NCBI RefSeq assembly: GCF_000313135.1
Contig: NW_004457442.1
Location: 1,344,293 to 1,408,292 of the forward strand
DNA: 64,000 bases
Source of the DNA: Acanthamoeba castellanii str. Neff
Lineage: Eukaryota > Discosea > Longamoebia > Acanthamoebidae
Direction of reading: 5' to 3'
Under the pieces are notes generated by a model that did not search any database, was not told the origin of the DNA, and saw only the letters and a program-made list of their open reading frames with translations. Within the stretch, counting starts at the first letter, position 1. Every line of letters begins with the position of its first letter. The position numbers were made by a program, and so were the translations under genes. Positions 21,750-32,600 of the stretch are shown piece by piece.

Positions 21750-24700
21750 ATGGAGGTGGACGCAGATCCTCCGCCCGCACCCCCGCCGGAATCAACAGCG
21801 GCTGCTGAGCAGCTGCCAGGGCTGGCCGACAGCTGCAAAGCACCGACGGTACCTGCAGCTCCGCCGGCACGTTCGCAGGAGGAGGTGGACGCAGAGCGGG
21901 GCTTCACCGACGACGACCTCAACGCTTGCCTCAAGGTTCGTTGTTCATTTTGCAATCAACAAAAATAAAAATGAAATGATATTTAATCGAGCATATATGT
22001 TGTATTTCCCCACAGGTGTTGCACGCCTTCCGGGCGAAGCTGGACCTGCTGCAGCAGAAAGAGTATCGTCCTCTACGGAGCGCAGGAATGTACGTCGTGT
22101 TCATGTTTTCATGTTTTCATGTTATGTGTAGTGATGCGTGTGTCACCAATCGGGCACAACTCACTATTCAATGGCTTGGCAGCATCTTTGTTGAGGGCAT
22201 CAGCAAGCGCTACTTCAAGGGTCTCTCGCCCGAGGAGTACAACCACAACAAAGCCCGGAAGTGCGCTCCTCCTACGACGTCCGGTGAACTTGCGAAGCAA
22301 ACGGGCCACCTGCTAACGTCGTACACGTGTGTGTGGGGTGCGGGCTCGGCCACCAGGATTGCGCGCAAGGAGCGGAGAAAGCACGAAGCGCTGGAGGATC
22401 AGAAGCGGCTGGCCAAGACGAAGATGCGCGAGGACAAGCTGCGCAGGATGGAGCGCCTGATGGAGGGCGCCGCTTCGCCCCCACAGCTGGTACTCGCCCG
22501 CCGCTATGACCGACTCCTCCGTTCTTGGAATTCCAATGCATTCCTTCCAACTTTTGTAGATGCTCAAGGGTTCAGCCGCAGCAGGAGCTATCGGGGCCGA
22601 TGTGCAGACAGCCTTGGCGCTGCCTCCGGTCGACCCGCTTTCTCTGGTACCACACACACACACACACACGCACACACACACACAACACCACACAAATAAA
22701 GCTGGGGTGATGTGCTCACCACGAACCCATTTCGTTCGGTCAACAAGGGAGTGGTGACCATCCCGGCCGAGCGTGTGGCCACGCGGTATAACTCCGAGAG
22801 GATCAACCTGAAGCGGAAGCGGAAGAACCAACAGCAGCAGCAGCAGCAGGGCGCTGTCGAGCAGCAAGCAAACAAGTCCAACGACGCGAGCAAGGGCAAG
22901 AGCAAGGGCAAGAACAAGAAGGGCACGCTGGGTGCGCAGACGACGAAACAGACTGCCGAGCGCAAGTCAGCGACTGCTGCCAAGCCTGCCGAGCCGCCCT
23001 CGCCTCCTTCGAGAGAAGAGGTGCAGAAGCGGGCCAAGAACGAAGCGCGGGGAACAGAGAACGAAGAACGAAGGAAGGAGATCGAAAGCGATAGGATGGA
23101 TGATGAGAGCCACCATGCAACGGCGAATGCCGAAGCAAAGGAGGAGGAGGAGCACAGGGGACCGAAGACGAAGGGCGAAGCATCGCTCTCCGACGAAGAC
23201 GAAGAGTCGGTGCTGCATCAGCCGGAGGAGTGCTACATCTGCAAGGCCACCTACCACAAGCTGCACCATTTCTACGATAGGGTATGCATGGAATTCTCAA
23301 TCAATGCTTGAAGTGTGAATGGTCTCTCACCTGTTTACTCTGTTTTGCGTCCCAGTTGTGCCCGGCCTGCGCGCAGTTGAACTGGAACAAGCGGGTCGCC
23401 ACGGCGGACCTCAAGGGCTACATCGCGCTCGTAACCGGCGGCCGGGTGAAGATTGGGTACTCACATACACTCGCCCCGGCGCACCTGTGCAGGCATCGCC
23501 ACACTCATCCATTCACTGACTCTAATCCTTCTCGCCCACATGTGCGTCGTGTCTGGCGTGCTTCAGGTTTGAGACTGCCGTCATATTGCTCCGTGCTGGC
23601 GCTACGGTGATCGTCACCACCCGCTTCCCGCACGACGCAGCGCTTCGCTTCTCCAAACGTACGTTTGCTTTTCTTTACACGAGTCGTGCAGGTCGACAGT
23701 CGCTTCACACATTTTGGCCTTTGCCGCCAACCCGCGCGCGCGCACAGTTGCGGACTTTGGCGAGTGGCACTCGCGGCTGCACGTGTACGGCCTGGACATG
23801 CGCTACCTCCAGGCCGTGGAGCAGTTCTGCCGCTTCGTGAAGAAGGCCTACTCGCACCTGGACATCATCATCAACAACGCCGCGCAGACCATTCGCAGGC
23901 CGCCCGCCTACTACGAGCACCTGATCACCGCCGAGTCGGTCAACGTGGCTTCGCTGCCCGAACCCATCCGGCACGTCCTGCAGCCGGAAGGGCTACCGGT
24001 CAAGCCCTGGGGCAACGACTACCTCCTGCCCCTCTTCTCTTCGTCGTCGTCGAGCACCACGGGCCTGTTTGAGTTGACGACCGGACCCAGCCCCGCCCTC
24101 GCGCCGCCCGCGCAACCTCCTGTCGCGCCCGTGGTCGAGGAGCCCGTCGACGACCAGGAAGCAGCCGCTGGCCTGGTGGCGGAGGAGAAGCACGCCCAAG
24201 CGGCCGAGGCAAAGGGGAACGAGATGGAGGCGGCCGGCGGCAGGCCCGTGACGACCGATCAGCCACCCAACCCCGCCTCGGCCCTGCCCAACATCTCCGC
24301 TGGTACGGCCGCATTCTACACATTTCATTCCGTATGACGCCGCGGTCTCACCCTCCTCTGTCCTGCGTTGCCGTGCGTGTGGTGTGGGCGACCCCAGTGT
24401 TGACGCAGCTGGCCGTGGCTAAGGGTGACGAGAAGAAAGACCCCAAGCTCTTCCCTCCCGGCCGGTACGACGAGCACGGCCAGCAGGTACCCCCTTCTCC
24501 GTGACATGTGTGCATTGCTGTCATTCTTTTACCTCAATCATGGCTGACACCATGCATGGTGTTCCAGGTGGACCTTCGGCATGCGAATTCGTGGGTGCTC
24601 CAGCTCGACCAGGTACTGCAGCCGCTGAATATTGTTGATGGCCATAAAGAATGAAGGGCCAGGCCTAACGCGAACTCCGTCGGTGGTGTTATGCAGGTCT

Positions 24701-25347
24701 CCACGGTCGAATTGGCTGAAGTGCACGTCATCAACGCGTTGGCGCCCTACACCATCAACTCGCTTCTGCGCCCTCTGCTCAACCTGTCGCCAAACGTGCG
24801 CTCGATGTTGTCCGTTTTAAGTTGATTTTTAAGTGGTTGATGATTGCTGACCGTAACGGACAGGCCGACAAGTTCATCGTCAACGTTTCGTCTGTTGAGG
24901 GCGAGTTCTATCACAAGAAGACGACTGCACACCCACACACGAACATGGCCAAGGTATGCGCCCGAAGCTCGCTCATTGGTTGCGGCTGCTTCTCACACGG
25001 TTTGCATTGTAGGCCAGTCTCAACATGATGACGCGCACAGCTGCCGCCTACTACGCACGAGATCGCATCTGGATGAATGCAGTCGACACTGGCTGGTACA
25101 CACACACACGAACGCGTCCCGGGAGTTTGCAGAACTTGCTCATGTCCGCATCACCAACAGGATCTCGGACATGAACCCGGTCTACCGATCACAGCGCATT
25201 GCCAACAAGTACGGCCAAGTGTTCAGAAATCCCATCGATGAGGTGGACGGCGCCGCCAGGATACTCGACCCGGTGTTCGCGCGGCTGAACGAGGGCAAGC
25301 TCTACTTTGGCAAGTTTCTCAAGGACTACCGACCTTCGGCCTGGTAG
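21750..25347 (+). CDS. Short-chain dehydrogenase with N-terminal zinc-type region
   Basis: A gene of about 15 exons. The N-terminal third is charged and coiled-coil-like, with a poly-Gln stretch and [12 protein letters not shown] basic runs. A Cys cluster follows, [17 protein letters not shown] then [10 protein letters not shown], spaced like a zinc-binding module. Next comes the [23 protein letters not shown] (nucleotide-binding Gly motif), [25 protein letters not shown] (the NNA motif), then [13 protein letters not shown] and [13 protein letters not shown] as the Ser-Tyr-like catalytic region. The combination zinc-cluster plus [11 protein letters not shown] is a known conserved eukaryotic architecture of unclear substrate. 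The Cys cluster sits immediately before the dehydrogenase. Exons 1-5 are joined on phase and position only. Confidence 0.75.
22650..22684. repeat. (CA)n microsatellite in intron
   Basis: CA dinucleotide run just after a GTAC donor of the SDR gene. Confidence 0.9.
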
Positions 25348-25669
25348 CCCTTCTGTGAGACGTGACCAGAGCAGCTCGACCCCGGCGCGCCACGCACCCA
25401 GGCCAAGGGGCTTGTCAATGTGGTTTGTGGTTCTGTGTGAATGAGGAATGCAGAAAATTCGGAATGCGCGGAAGGAATGCGGTTCCGTGGCTGGCCCGAA
25501 ACGGCCCAATGACGGGCTGCCACATGCGCTGGCCGTGACGGTAATAAAAAAACGGACCAAGATCAGATCGGCAACAACCGCAGCCAACACTAATCATCCG
25601 CACCCCATTTCACCGTACAAGCCACGTCAAGACACTACAATCAATTTGGTTTCACAACATCAACACCAC
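25348..25669. other. Intergenic between SDR and Lys/Glu-rich secreted gene
   Basis: 322 bases, both neighbours on the + strand. An AATAAA-like signal (GGTAATAAAAAAACGG) at 25540-25555 could serve the SDR transcript. An A/C-rich leader precedes the next start codon. Confidence 0.4.
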
Positions 25670-26743
25670 ATGAAGCGTAATCTGATGCTCGCTCTCGGCC
25701 TTCTTGTCCTGGCCTTGTGCGCGACCGCCACTCTCGCCGTCGGTACGCTCCCACTTGCCCCCCCCCTCAACATCACTTCTTAATTTTGTAGGCCAAGAAA
25801 CCAAGCATTGCCCCCCCCCCAAGCTCACGCAATTTCTCTTCCATTCAATCCATTCCCTGCAGATGTCGACGAGGCAGTGCAGGAAGGCACCGCCACCGTT
25901 GTTCTTTCCGCGAACGATGACGCGGCCGGTAAGCCCCCCCCATTCATCTTCAGCCCATTGGACACAAATGCCAACCTTGTATCGATTTACAGTGAAGCAG
26001 GAGACTGAGACTGTTACCGCGACGACGACGACAGATGACAAGAAGGAAGATGACGAAGCTGATGAGGAGGCCGCCACGAATCAAGACGCCGCTGCCGCTG
26101 ACGACGACGATGACGACGATGACGACAACGTCAAGTCCTACAAGAAGGAGAAGAAGGACAAGAAGAAGGATAAGAAGAAGTACAAGGACGACGAGAAGCT
26201 GAAGAAGAAGCTCGAGAAGGAGGAGAAGAAGAAGCTCAAGAAGGAGCGCGAGGAGAAGGAGAAGCTCGCCGCCGCCGCCGCCGCCGTCGATAACACAGGA
26301 GACGCTGCGGCCGAGCCGGTCGCTGAGACCGCCGACGAGGACGAGGAGGACGAGAAGAAGGAGGAGAAGTACAAGGACGAGACCAAGGAGGAGAAGGAGC
26401 TCAGGAAGAAGGCCAAGAAGGAGAGGAAGGAGAGGGAGAAGGCCGAGAAGAAGGAGAGGAAGAAGCAGAAGAAGCTCGAGGGCCTCGCCGTACGCACTCA
26501 TCTCTCTCTCTCTCTCTCTCTTTCTCTGATGATTCTTTTTGATGTTGTGCTCACCCAGTACTGCACCACCGCACACAGATCGCCGGCATTGTGGAGGAAG
26601 TGGCGCTGCATGTGGGACAGAACAACGGAACGCTCGCCGAGGCGGGCCAGGAGAGCGTCTTAGCCGTCGCTGACAGCCCCGTGACGGATTCGCTCGGTGC
26701 CGCTACGACGACCGAGGAGGAGGAGGACAAGGCCGAGAACTGA
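25670..26743 (+). CDS. Secreted Lys/Asp/Glu-rich low-complexity protein
   Basis: Four exons. A strong signal peptide (MKRNLMLALGLLVLALCATA) is followed by DVDEAVQEGTATVVLSANDD and then about 190 residues made almost only of Lys, Glu, Asp and Ala. This includes an Asp9 run, KKEKKDKKKDKKKYK-type blocks and an Ala8 run. The last exon is a more ordinary segment starting IAGIVEEVALHVGQNNG and ending EEEEDKAEN. Phases agree at all three introns. The protein would be extended, highly charged and coiled-coil or disordered. A charged secreted or ER-resident matrix or cation-binding protein is conceivable, but no function can be assigned. A (TC)n run lies in the last intron. Confidence 0.7.
26503..26524. 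repeat. (TC)n microsatellite in intron
   Basis: Pure TC run within the last intron of the Lys/Glu-rich gene; it extends that intron's pyrimidine content. Confidence 0.85.
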
Positions 26744-26944
26744 TGATCGGATCACCAGCCCCCCAAACGCAGAGCAGACACTCAGGCCGAACGAACCACC
26801 CAACGTCGTCATCGGTGGTAATGATGATGATCAAGTGGTGGAGTGTGTGTACAGAGGTGTGTGTGAGGAAGAAACATGTTATGTTTGCGTGTACGCTGCT
26901 TGGTGTTTATTGTGTTGTGTGCAATCACCACGCTTCGTCCTGTC

Positions 26945-27832
26945 TTACTCGGCGGTGGCGCCAGCCTTGCTCTTCCTCTTCTTCTTCTTGGGGGTGGTGG
27001 ACTTGGCGGTCGTCTTGTCCTCCTCCTCCATGGCGTCGGTGGTGGTCTTCTGCTTCTTGGTCGCCGTCGGCGTGGTGGTGGTTGACTTCTTCCCCGCGGC
27101 GGCCGGCGTGGTCGAGGTGGCCTTGCCTTCAGCGGCCTTGCCCTTGGCGGCGGCGGCAGTGGTGGTCTCCTTCTTGGGCGTCTCGGGCGCCTTCGCCTTC
27201 TTCTTGTCGTCGCCCGTCGTCGAGGCGGCGGCAGTGGTGCCAGCGGCGGCCTTGGTAGCGGTCTTGCCCTTCTTTTCCTTGGTCTGCGAGGACTGGGACT
27301 CCTCACCGTTAGTCGCCGAGTTGGCCAGCTGGTACAGCTTCAGCTTCTTCTCCACCTGCGCTCTGTTGGAGTAGACCCGGTCAGTGTCAGCCGCAATGTC
27401 AAGCTGAGCTGACAATGATGAGCATAGTGTGCCGTACCGCGTGTGCGTGGGCACGGCCTCGGCGAGTTTGTCGAGGTTGGCGCCGTGCTCCTGGAAGACG
27501 TGCTCAAAGTCCTCTATTTCCTTCGTCGTCCAGTCAGGCACCTTCTTCCTGGGCTCGCCTCCTGACCAGAGCCAAAAAAACGGAATAAATATTGTTCTTG
27601 CGTTGTATAAACCAAACGAGAATGAATCGACAGAGGGGGGGGGGCGCACCCAAAGTTTTGAGGAGTCCGCTGATTTCCTGAGCATCGCGAGCGATGACGT
27701 CGAAGATCTCGGCCAGCTAACGATTTGCGCGACAAATTTTTGTTAATTTCAATTGCATTCTGAATTGCGCTGACTGATCAAGAATGCGCCTAGGCGCAGC
27801 GCACCACTTGTTCCCTCTTCCTCTTAGGCATT
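26945..27832 (-). CDS. SANT/Myb-like nuclear protein with Thr/Ala/Lys-rich tail
   Basis: Four exons: MPKRKREQ, then LAEIFDVIARDAQEISGLLK, then a SANT-like block VPDWTTKEIEDFEHVFQEHG with NLDKLAEAVPTHT and AQVEKKLKLYQLAN, and finally a tail of about 130 residues rich in Thr, Ala and Lys. The tail ends in a basic cluster, KKKKRKSK, that would serve as a nuclear localisation signal. The Trp, the hydrophobic spacing and the closing T..QVEKKL match the three-helix SANT/Myb fold used to contact histone tails or DNA. A single repeat favours a chromatin role over sequence-specific DNA binding. The first intron, donor GTGGTG after the eighth codon, is inferred from phase. Confidence 0.6.
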
Positions 27833-28024
27833 GTGTAGTGACTGATGGACGTCCGGCTGATCTAATTTACGTATCGGAGTACAAATGAAACAAAAACCGA
27901 GGCCGCGCCACAATTTTTTCTGCTTGTAACGGCACTTGTGTTTCGCGCCACGCGGGCGATCGGTGCGTGTGCGATCGTGTGCGTGTGCGGTTTGGAAACA
28001 ACAAAGCTCAAAGAGATGTGTCTC

Positions 28025-29411
28025 TCAGACTACAAAGCAGTCGAAGCGGCTGCTGCCCGTGGGCCAGATTGCTTCGACGAGCTGGTGCGAGCAGAACTCG
28101 ACGAAGTCGGCGTATCGCCAGATCCGACCGTGGAAGTCGCACGCCTTGGTCGCCCTGTCGAACGCCTGGTAGTGCATCCTCAATTCGGCCAAGCGCGCCT
28201 CCGCTTGCGCCCCCAGCGTCTCCAACTCGTACGTCTCCCCTCCTACAATCGCACACGCACCACCGCACACGACACGCACCGCACACGCTAAGAACACAGC
28301 GCACAGGGAAGTGGCGAGAGTGCGCCGCGGCAGTACCTTCGGGCACGACATGGAAGTCGACGCTGTACTTGACCTCGCCCTCGAGCCACTCGAACACGAG
28401 CACGTCGTAGGTCTTTCGCCGCGCGTCGCCGGGGGCATAGCGCAGCGTGTAGCCCCCCACATCCAGCTTCTGCCACACCTTGGCCGGCACCTGGCCGTCG
28501 CCTGCGCTCACCGCCTTGGCACGCGCGAGCTGTTGTAGGAGCCGCGGACCCAGGCCGCCTTGGAGCGCGACGGCCAGGTCGACCTCGCAGTCGTAGTTGG
28601 TCTCGTAGACACCACCGCCGTGGACTGTCTCGTCGCGGTTCTGCCGCACGAGCGCCGAGACCAGGCAGTCGTGGCTCACCGCCGCCGGGCCGCCGCGCTT
28701 CTGCTCGGCCCGCTCCTCGATCGAGCTCAGGTTGCGCAGGAAGCTGACCTTGCACTGCTGCCTGGTCGTCGTTAAGCTGCCGCCGCTGCTATTGGTGGTG
28801 GTGACGTCACCTCCACTGGCGGGCAGCATGGTGGAGAGCTGGCAGCGCAGGGGGCCGGCCATGTGGCGGATGGCCCCGCTGCGCGCTCGGACCTTGAGAT
28901 AGGCGGGCCGGGCCGTGTAGAGCCCTTCGAGCATGGCCACGTCGACGTGGTGTCGCCGCACGAAGGCCAGTACCTGCTGCTCCTCGAGCGACAGACCCTG
29001 CAGCAGCGCCTCGCCCGCACCATGGGGAGCGGTCGACTCGGGTCTCGCGGCGCTGTGGCCGGGTGCGACGACAGCGTGGGTGCCAGCGGCGGCTGACGTG
29101 GCCTGCGGGGCTCCGGAGGCGCGCGGGGAGGTGGCGGGGGCGGCCTTGGGGGGAGGAGCGGCCGCAGTCACAGCTGTGGTCGGGTGGCCCAGGCCCGGAG
29201 GAGGAGCACCCGAGGTGACCTTTGTCTTCGGTGTGCCGGGAGCCTTCTTCTGCTTGGTGGTGCTGGGCTTCTTCGTGGCGGCACTGGGCTTCTTGTGCCC
29301 TCCTCTCCCCGCCGTCGGTGCCGCTCGCCTCTCCTTCCTGAGCTTCTCTTCGGCACCGTCGAGGGCGGGCAGAGCCGCGTAGGGGTTGGGCTGCGCGAAG
29401 TGGTGGGCCAT
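28025..29411 (-). CDS. Hypothetical protein, unrecognised family
   Basis: Two exons. Exon 1 starts MAHHFAQPNPYAALPALDGA and runs to HVVPEG, and exon 2 begins at GGETYELETLGAQAEARLAE. The N-terminal 140 residues are Pro/Ala/Lys/Thr-rich and probably disordered. From about residue 140 the sequence looks globular, with LSLEEQQVLAFVRRHHVDVA, GGVYETNYDCEVDLAVALQG, WQKLDVGGYTLRYAPGD, VLVFEWLEGEVKYSVDFHVV and a final coiled-coil-like helix before WRYADFVEFCSHQLVEAIW. I cannot match it to a known domain. There is no signal peptide or membrane helix. Codon use equals its neighbours, so I take it as a real gene. Confidence 0.6.
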
Positions 29412-29630
29412 GTCTTCTCTTCCGGTGCGCGCTGTACTTTTGCTTTGGGTCCGTTTTTTCTCGCTTGTGTGCGGTGGGCGCAATGCGCGGAATTTCACAC
29501 GAATTACTCCGGCTCGTGTGTTGTGGGACGTGTGCGGTGCGCGTGTGCGGTGGTCCTCTGTAGAGCCGCATTGTGGTGGAATAAATAGTTGTCTTGACCT
29601 ACATGTAGGCCAATATGCACACGGTGGGGG

Positions 29631-32600
29631 TTATGACTCCACGAATTGGGCGAGCTTCTCGTGGTTGAGGGCGGACGACGACGGCTGTTGAGGGTCGGCC
29701 GGCACCTCTTGCACCTGCACGCATCAAGATGACGATCATCATCAGCGCTCGCGTTCTTGTGTGTTTTCGTTTTGAGGGGGCTAGGGAGGCCCGACCTTCT
29801 TGAGAAGGATCGGTTGGTCGGGGAGGTGGTAAGTGATGGCGAGCTCCTCGCACGCCCTCTGGATGGCGAGGTAGAGATTGCTCTTGGGCACCAGGTAGAA
29901 CCGCGGTCGCTGCCAGTTGATGTCTGAAAGAGAGGGTGGGGGTGGCTCTGGTGTCAACCCTGCTTCACTCATCACTCGCACGCGCGCACCGCCGCCGAGA
30001 TACCTTGTAGCTCGATCCAGAAGACGACGGTGATCTTGTTGTTGTTTTCGATCTGGTCCACCCAGAACATCCAGTCCTCGTCCGTACGGATCAGCCTGCA
30101 GGTGTGTGCGAGTGTCGTGAGAAGAGAGGAGATGTGGGGCAGGTTTTGTTTGGGGGGGGGGATGGGGCTATATAGGTTGTATGTACCAAGGGGCGCTGTC
30201 CTGCTTCATCCACTCGTAGACCTTCTCGCGCAGCATGATGATCTTTTCGGCGGGGGTGCAGAAGTCGAGGTGCACGCTCACGTTGACGGCGTAGTTCTTG
30301 CTCCGCTTGTACTGCGTGATGGGCAGCGCGTACAGCTGCTGGTTGGGGATGATGAAGCACCGACCGTCTGCGCGCGGGGCAAAGCGCCAAAAAGGGGCAA
30401 CCACCGGTTAGTCGCCGGGCCAAGTGTGGTGGTGGGGAGGGCGACCGACCTGTGGCAAAGAACGTGGTCGTGAACAGGCTGATCTTGGAGACAATCAACG
30501 TCGGATACGTGGTGCCTGTGTTGTTCCCAACGCGAATGAGATCTGAAGGCCCAGAGAAGGCCAATATAACGACAAGTGTGGTGTGGATCATGGGACATAC
30601 CAGGAATTGTGATTCTGTCGCCGATGTCGAAGGGCCGCACGGCAAAGATGAGCACCACGCCTTCCCACTACACACGCACAAGACGAACCGGAGGAAAGGG
30701 CGTTACAAGGCGTGTGGAAAACAAACAAACAAAAAAAAAAAACTCTCTCTAAGCCGCGCTATAAGTGCGTGAAGCGTGTGGCATACCACGTTCTTGAGCG
30801 AAGCGCCGAAAATGAAGGAAAAGCCCAGGAAGAAGGTGCCCAACGGGATGAGGTATCTGTAGTCGCGACCAAACAATGCTTAGCTTCGACAAGCCGCATA
30901 GACGCCACACATGAGAGGCGTAGGGAGAAGAGGAGGAGGAGGAGGGCACGTACTCTGTGATGCTCAGCTCGAAGATTAGCATGACCACGAAGACCATGAT
31001 GATGGCAAAGAAGATGGTGATGATGTAGGTCAACACTTTGCCCGCGTTCTCGCGATCGAACAGTGTCTTGTACAGCGATTTCCTGGTGTGCACGAAGGTA
31101 AGGTATTAAACAAAAGGTGAGGAAGAAGCAAGCGGAACGAAAGGCACACGAGAGCAAGACACAGGCGACGCAACGGCCATACCTGTCCTTGTGTACACGA
31201 TGCACGGCTTCGGTGATCAGCGCCAGATCGATTGTTTGACCCTTTGGCCAAAGAACGGAAGAAACCACGCAGACCCGTGCGAGTTAGCACAGCGCGGTGG
31301 ATGCGTAGGTCATGCATGCAGGTACGTACTCGGGGGAAGAGCCGGAGAGCAGCCTGGACGTCATCCTCGTACTCGAAGAACTGGTCAAAGTCCTCCTCCT
31401 CAAGATAGCCCTACACCCCAGAGAGGAAAGGCCATCAGCACCGGCGCGGAAGTTCTTCTTCTTCTTCTTCCTTCTTCTTCTTTGCCCTGTGGTGTGCGTG
31501 TGCGGGTAGGTACCTTGCAGTAGGTGTCGAGATTTTTGAGGATGACTCGAGCGACTGAGGCGGAGTGCTCGAGTGGTGGCTCGGCTCTGTTCAAGAAAAG
31601 AAAAAGAAAAGAAGAGCACGGTGAGTGGGCGAAGCCGGAGTGTAATGAAGGGTGCAATGGTACTGTTGGCTGGCGTTAGTAAGAGAGGGGGGGACACAGA
31701 GAAACAATTGTTGTTGAGTGTTTGGATGACAAGACACACATACACAAGAAGACAGCGAACAGAGTGTTAGACAGCAGAGGTTTCGGTACAGAGAGATTTA
31801 AGCCGTACCTGGCACTACTGTCCATGTCGTATGACGTAACATCGAGGTAGGGATTGGCGCGCTTGTCCAACATCCACTGCCACGCATTCTGGAAGTGATG
31901 CATGGAGGGCTTGCGCAGAACATGTGAACGCTTCACAGACTCCTTGCGCCTTGCGTGATGACGCAACGTGGAGTGTCAATGCACTCGGCCCAACCGGGAA
32001 AGAATGCGTAGAGCATCAAGCGTGAAGTGAAGAGGTACCGAATGCCGTAGGCCATCTTCCAGATGATCCGCTCAGAAATCAGGAACTTGGAAATGGACTC
32101 CCAGAACTGCTCCCGGTGCAACTTGACTGTAGCAGAGCAACACGCACACCACATGCCAACCAGGGCGGGGAGGGCGGTCAGTTTTGTGCTGCGTCCAGGG
32201 GCGTTGTGGTGGATGCGCGTACCGATGAGGTACTTGGTGCCGAGAATGACAAAGAAGTGAAGAATCGAAATGACGAGCAGCGCCGTTAAACTGTGGTGTC
32301 CATGCTGTGTAAGCGTGGATCACGCGGGCGATGAACGGTGGCGAGGGCGATGGCGGTCGCGATACGTACATTTTGGTGATCCACCAGCGAGGAGTGCTGT
32401 TCCACCCTGTGAGGATGGTTCCGGAGGTCGCCAGCAGGACAATCGCTGGAGGCAGTACGACCATCAGCGTGGTATTGAGGGAAAGAGGTAAACATAGAGA
32501 AGGACGTACAAGATACGAAACAGCTCAACGTTGTAGACACCGTGTTGATGTAGTAGAAGACCTGAAGTAGTAACGCCAGCATTAGCCATGATGGTGTTGG

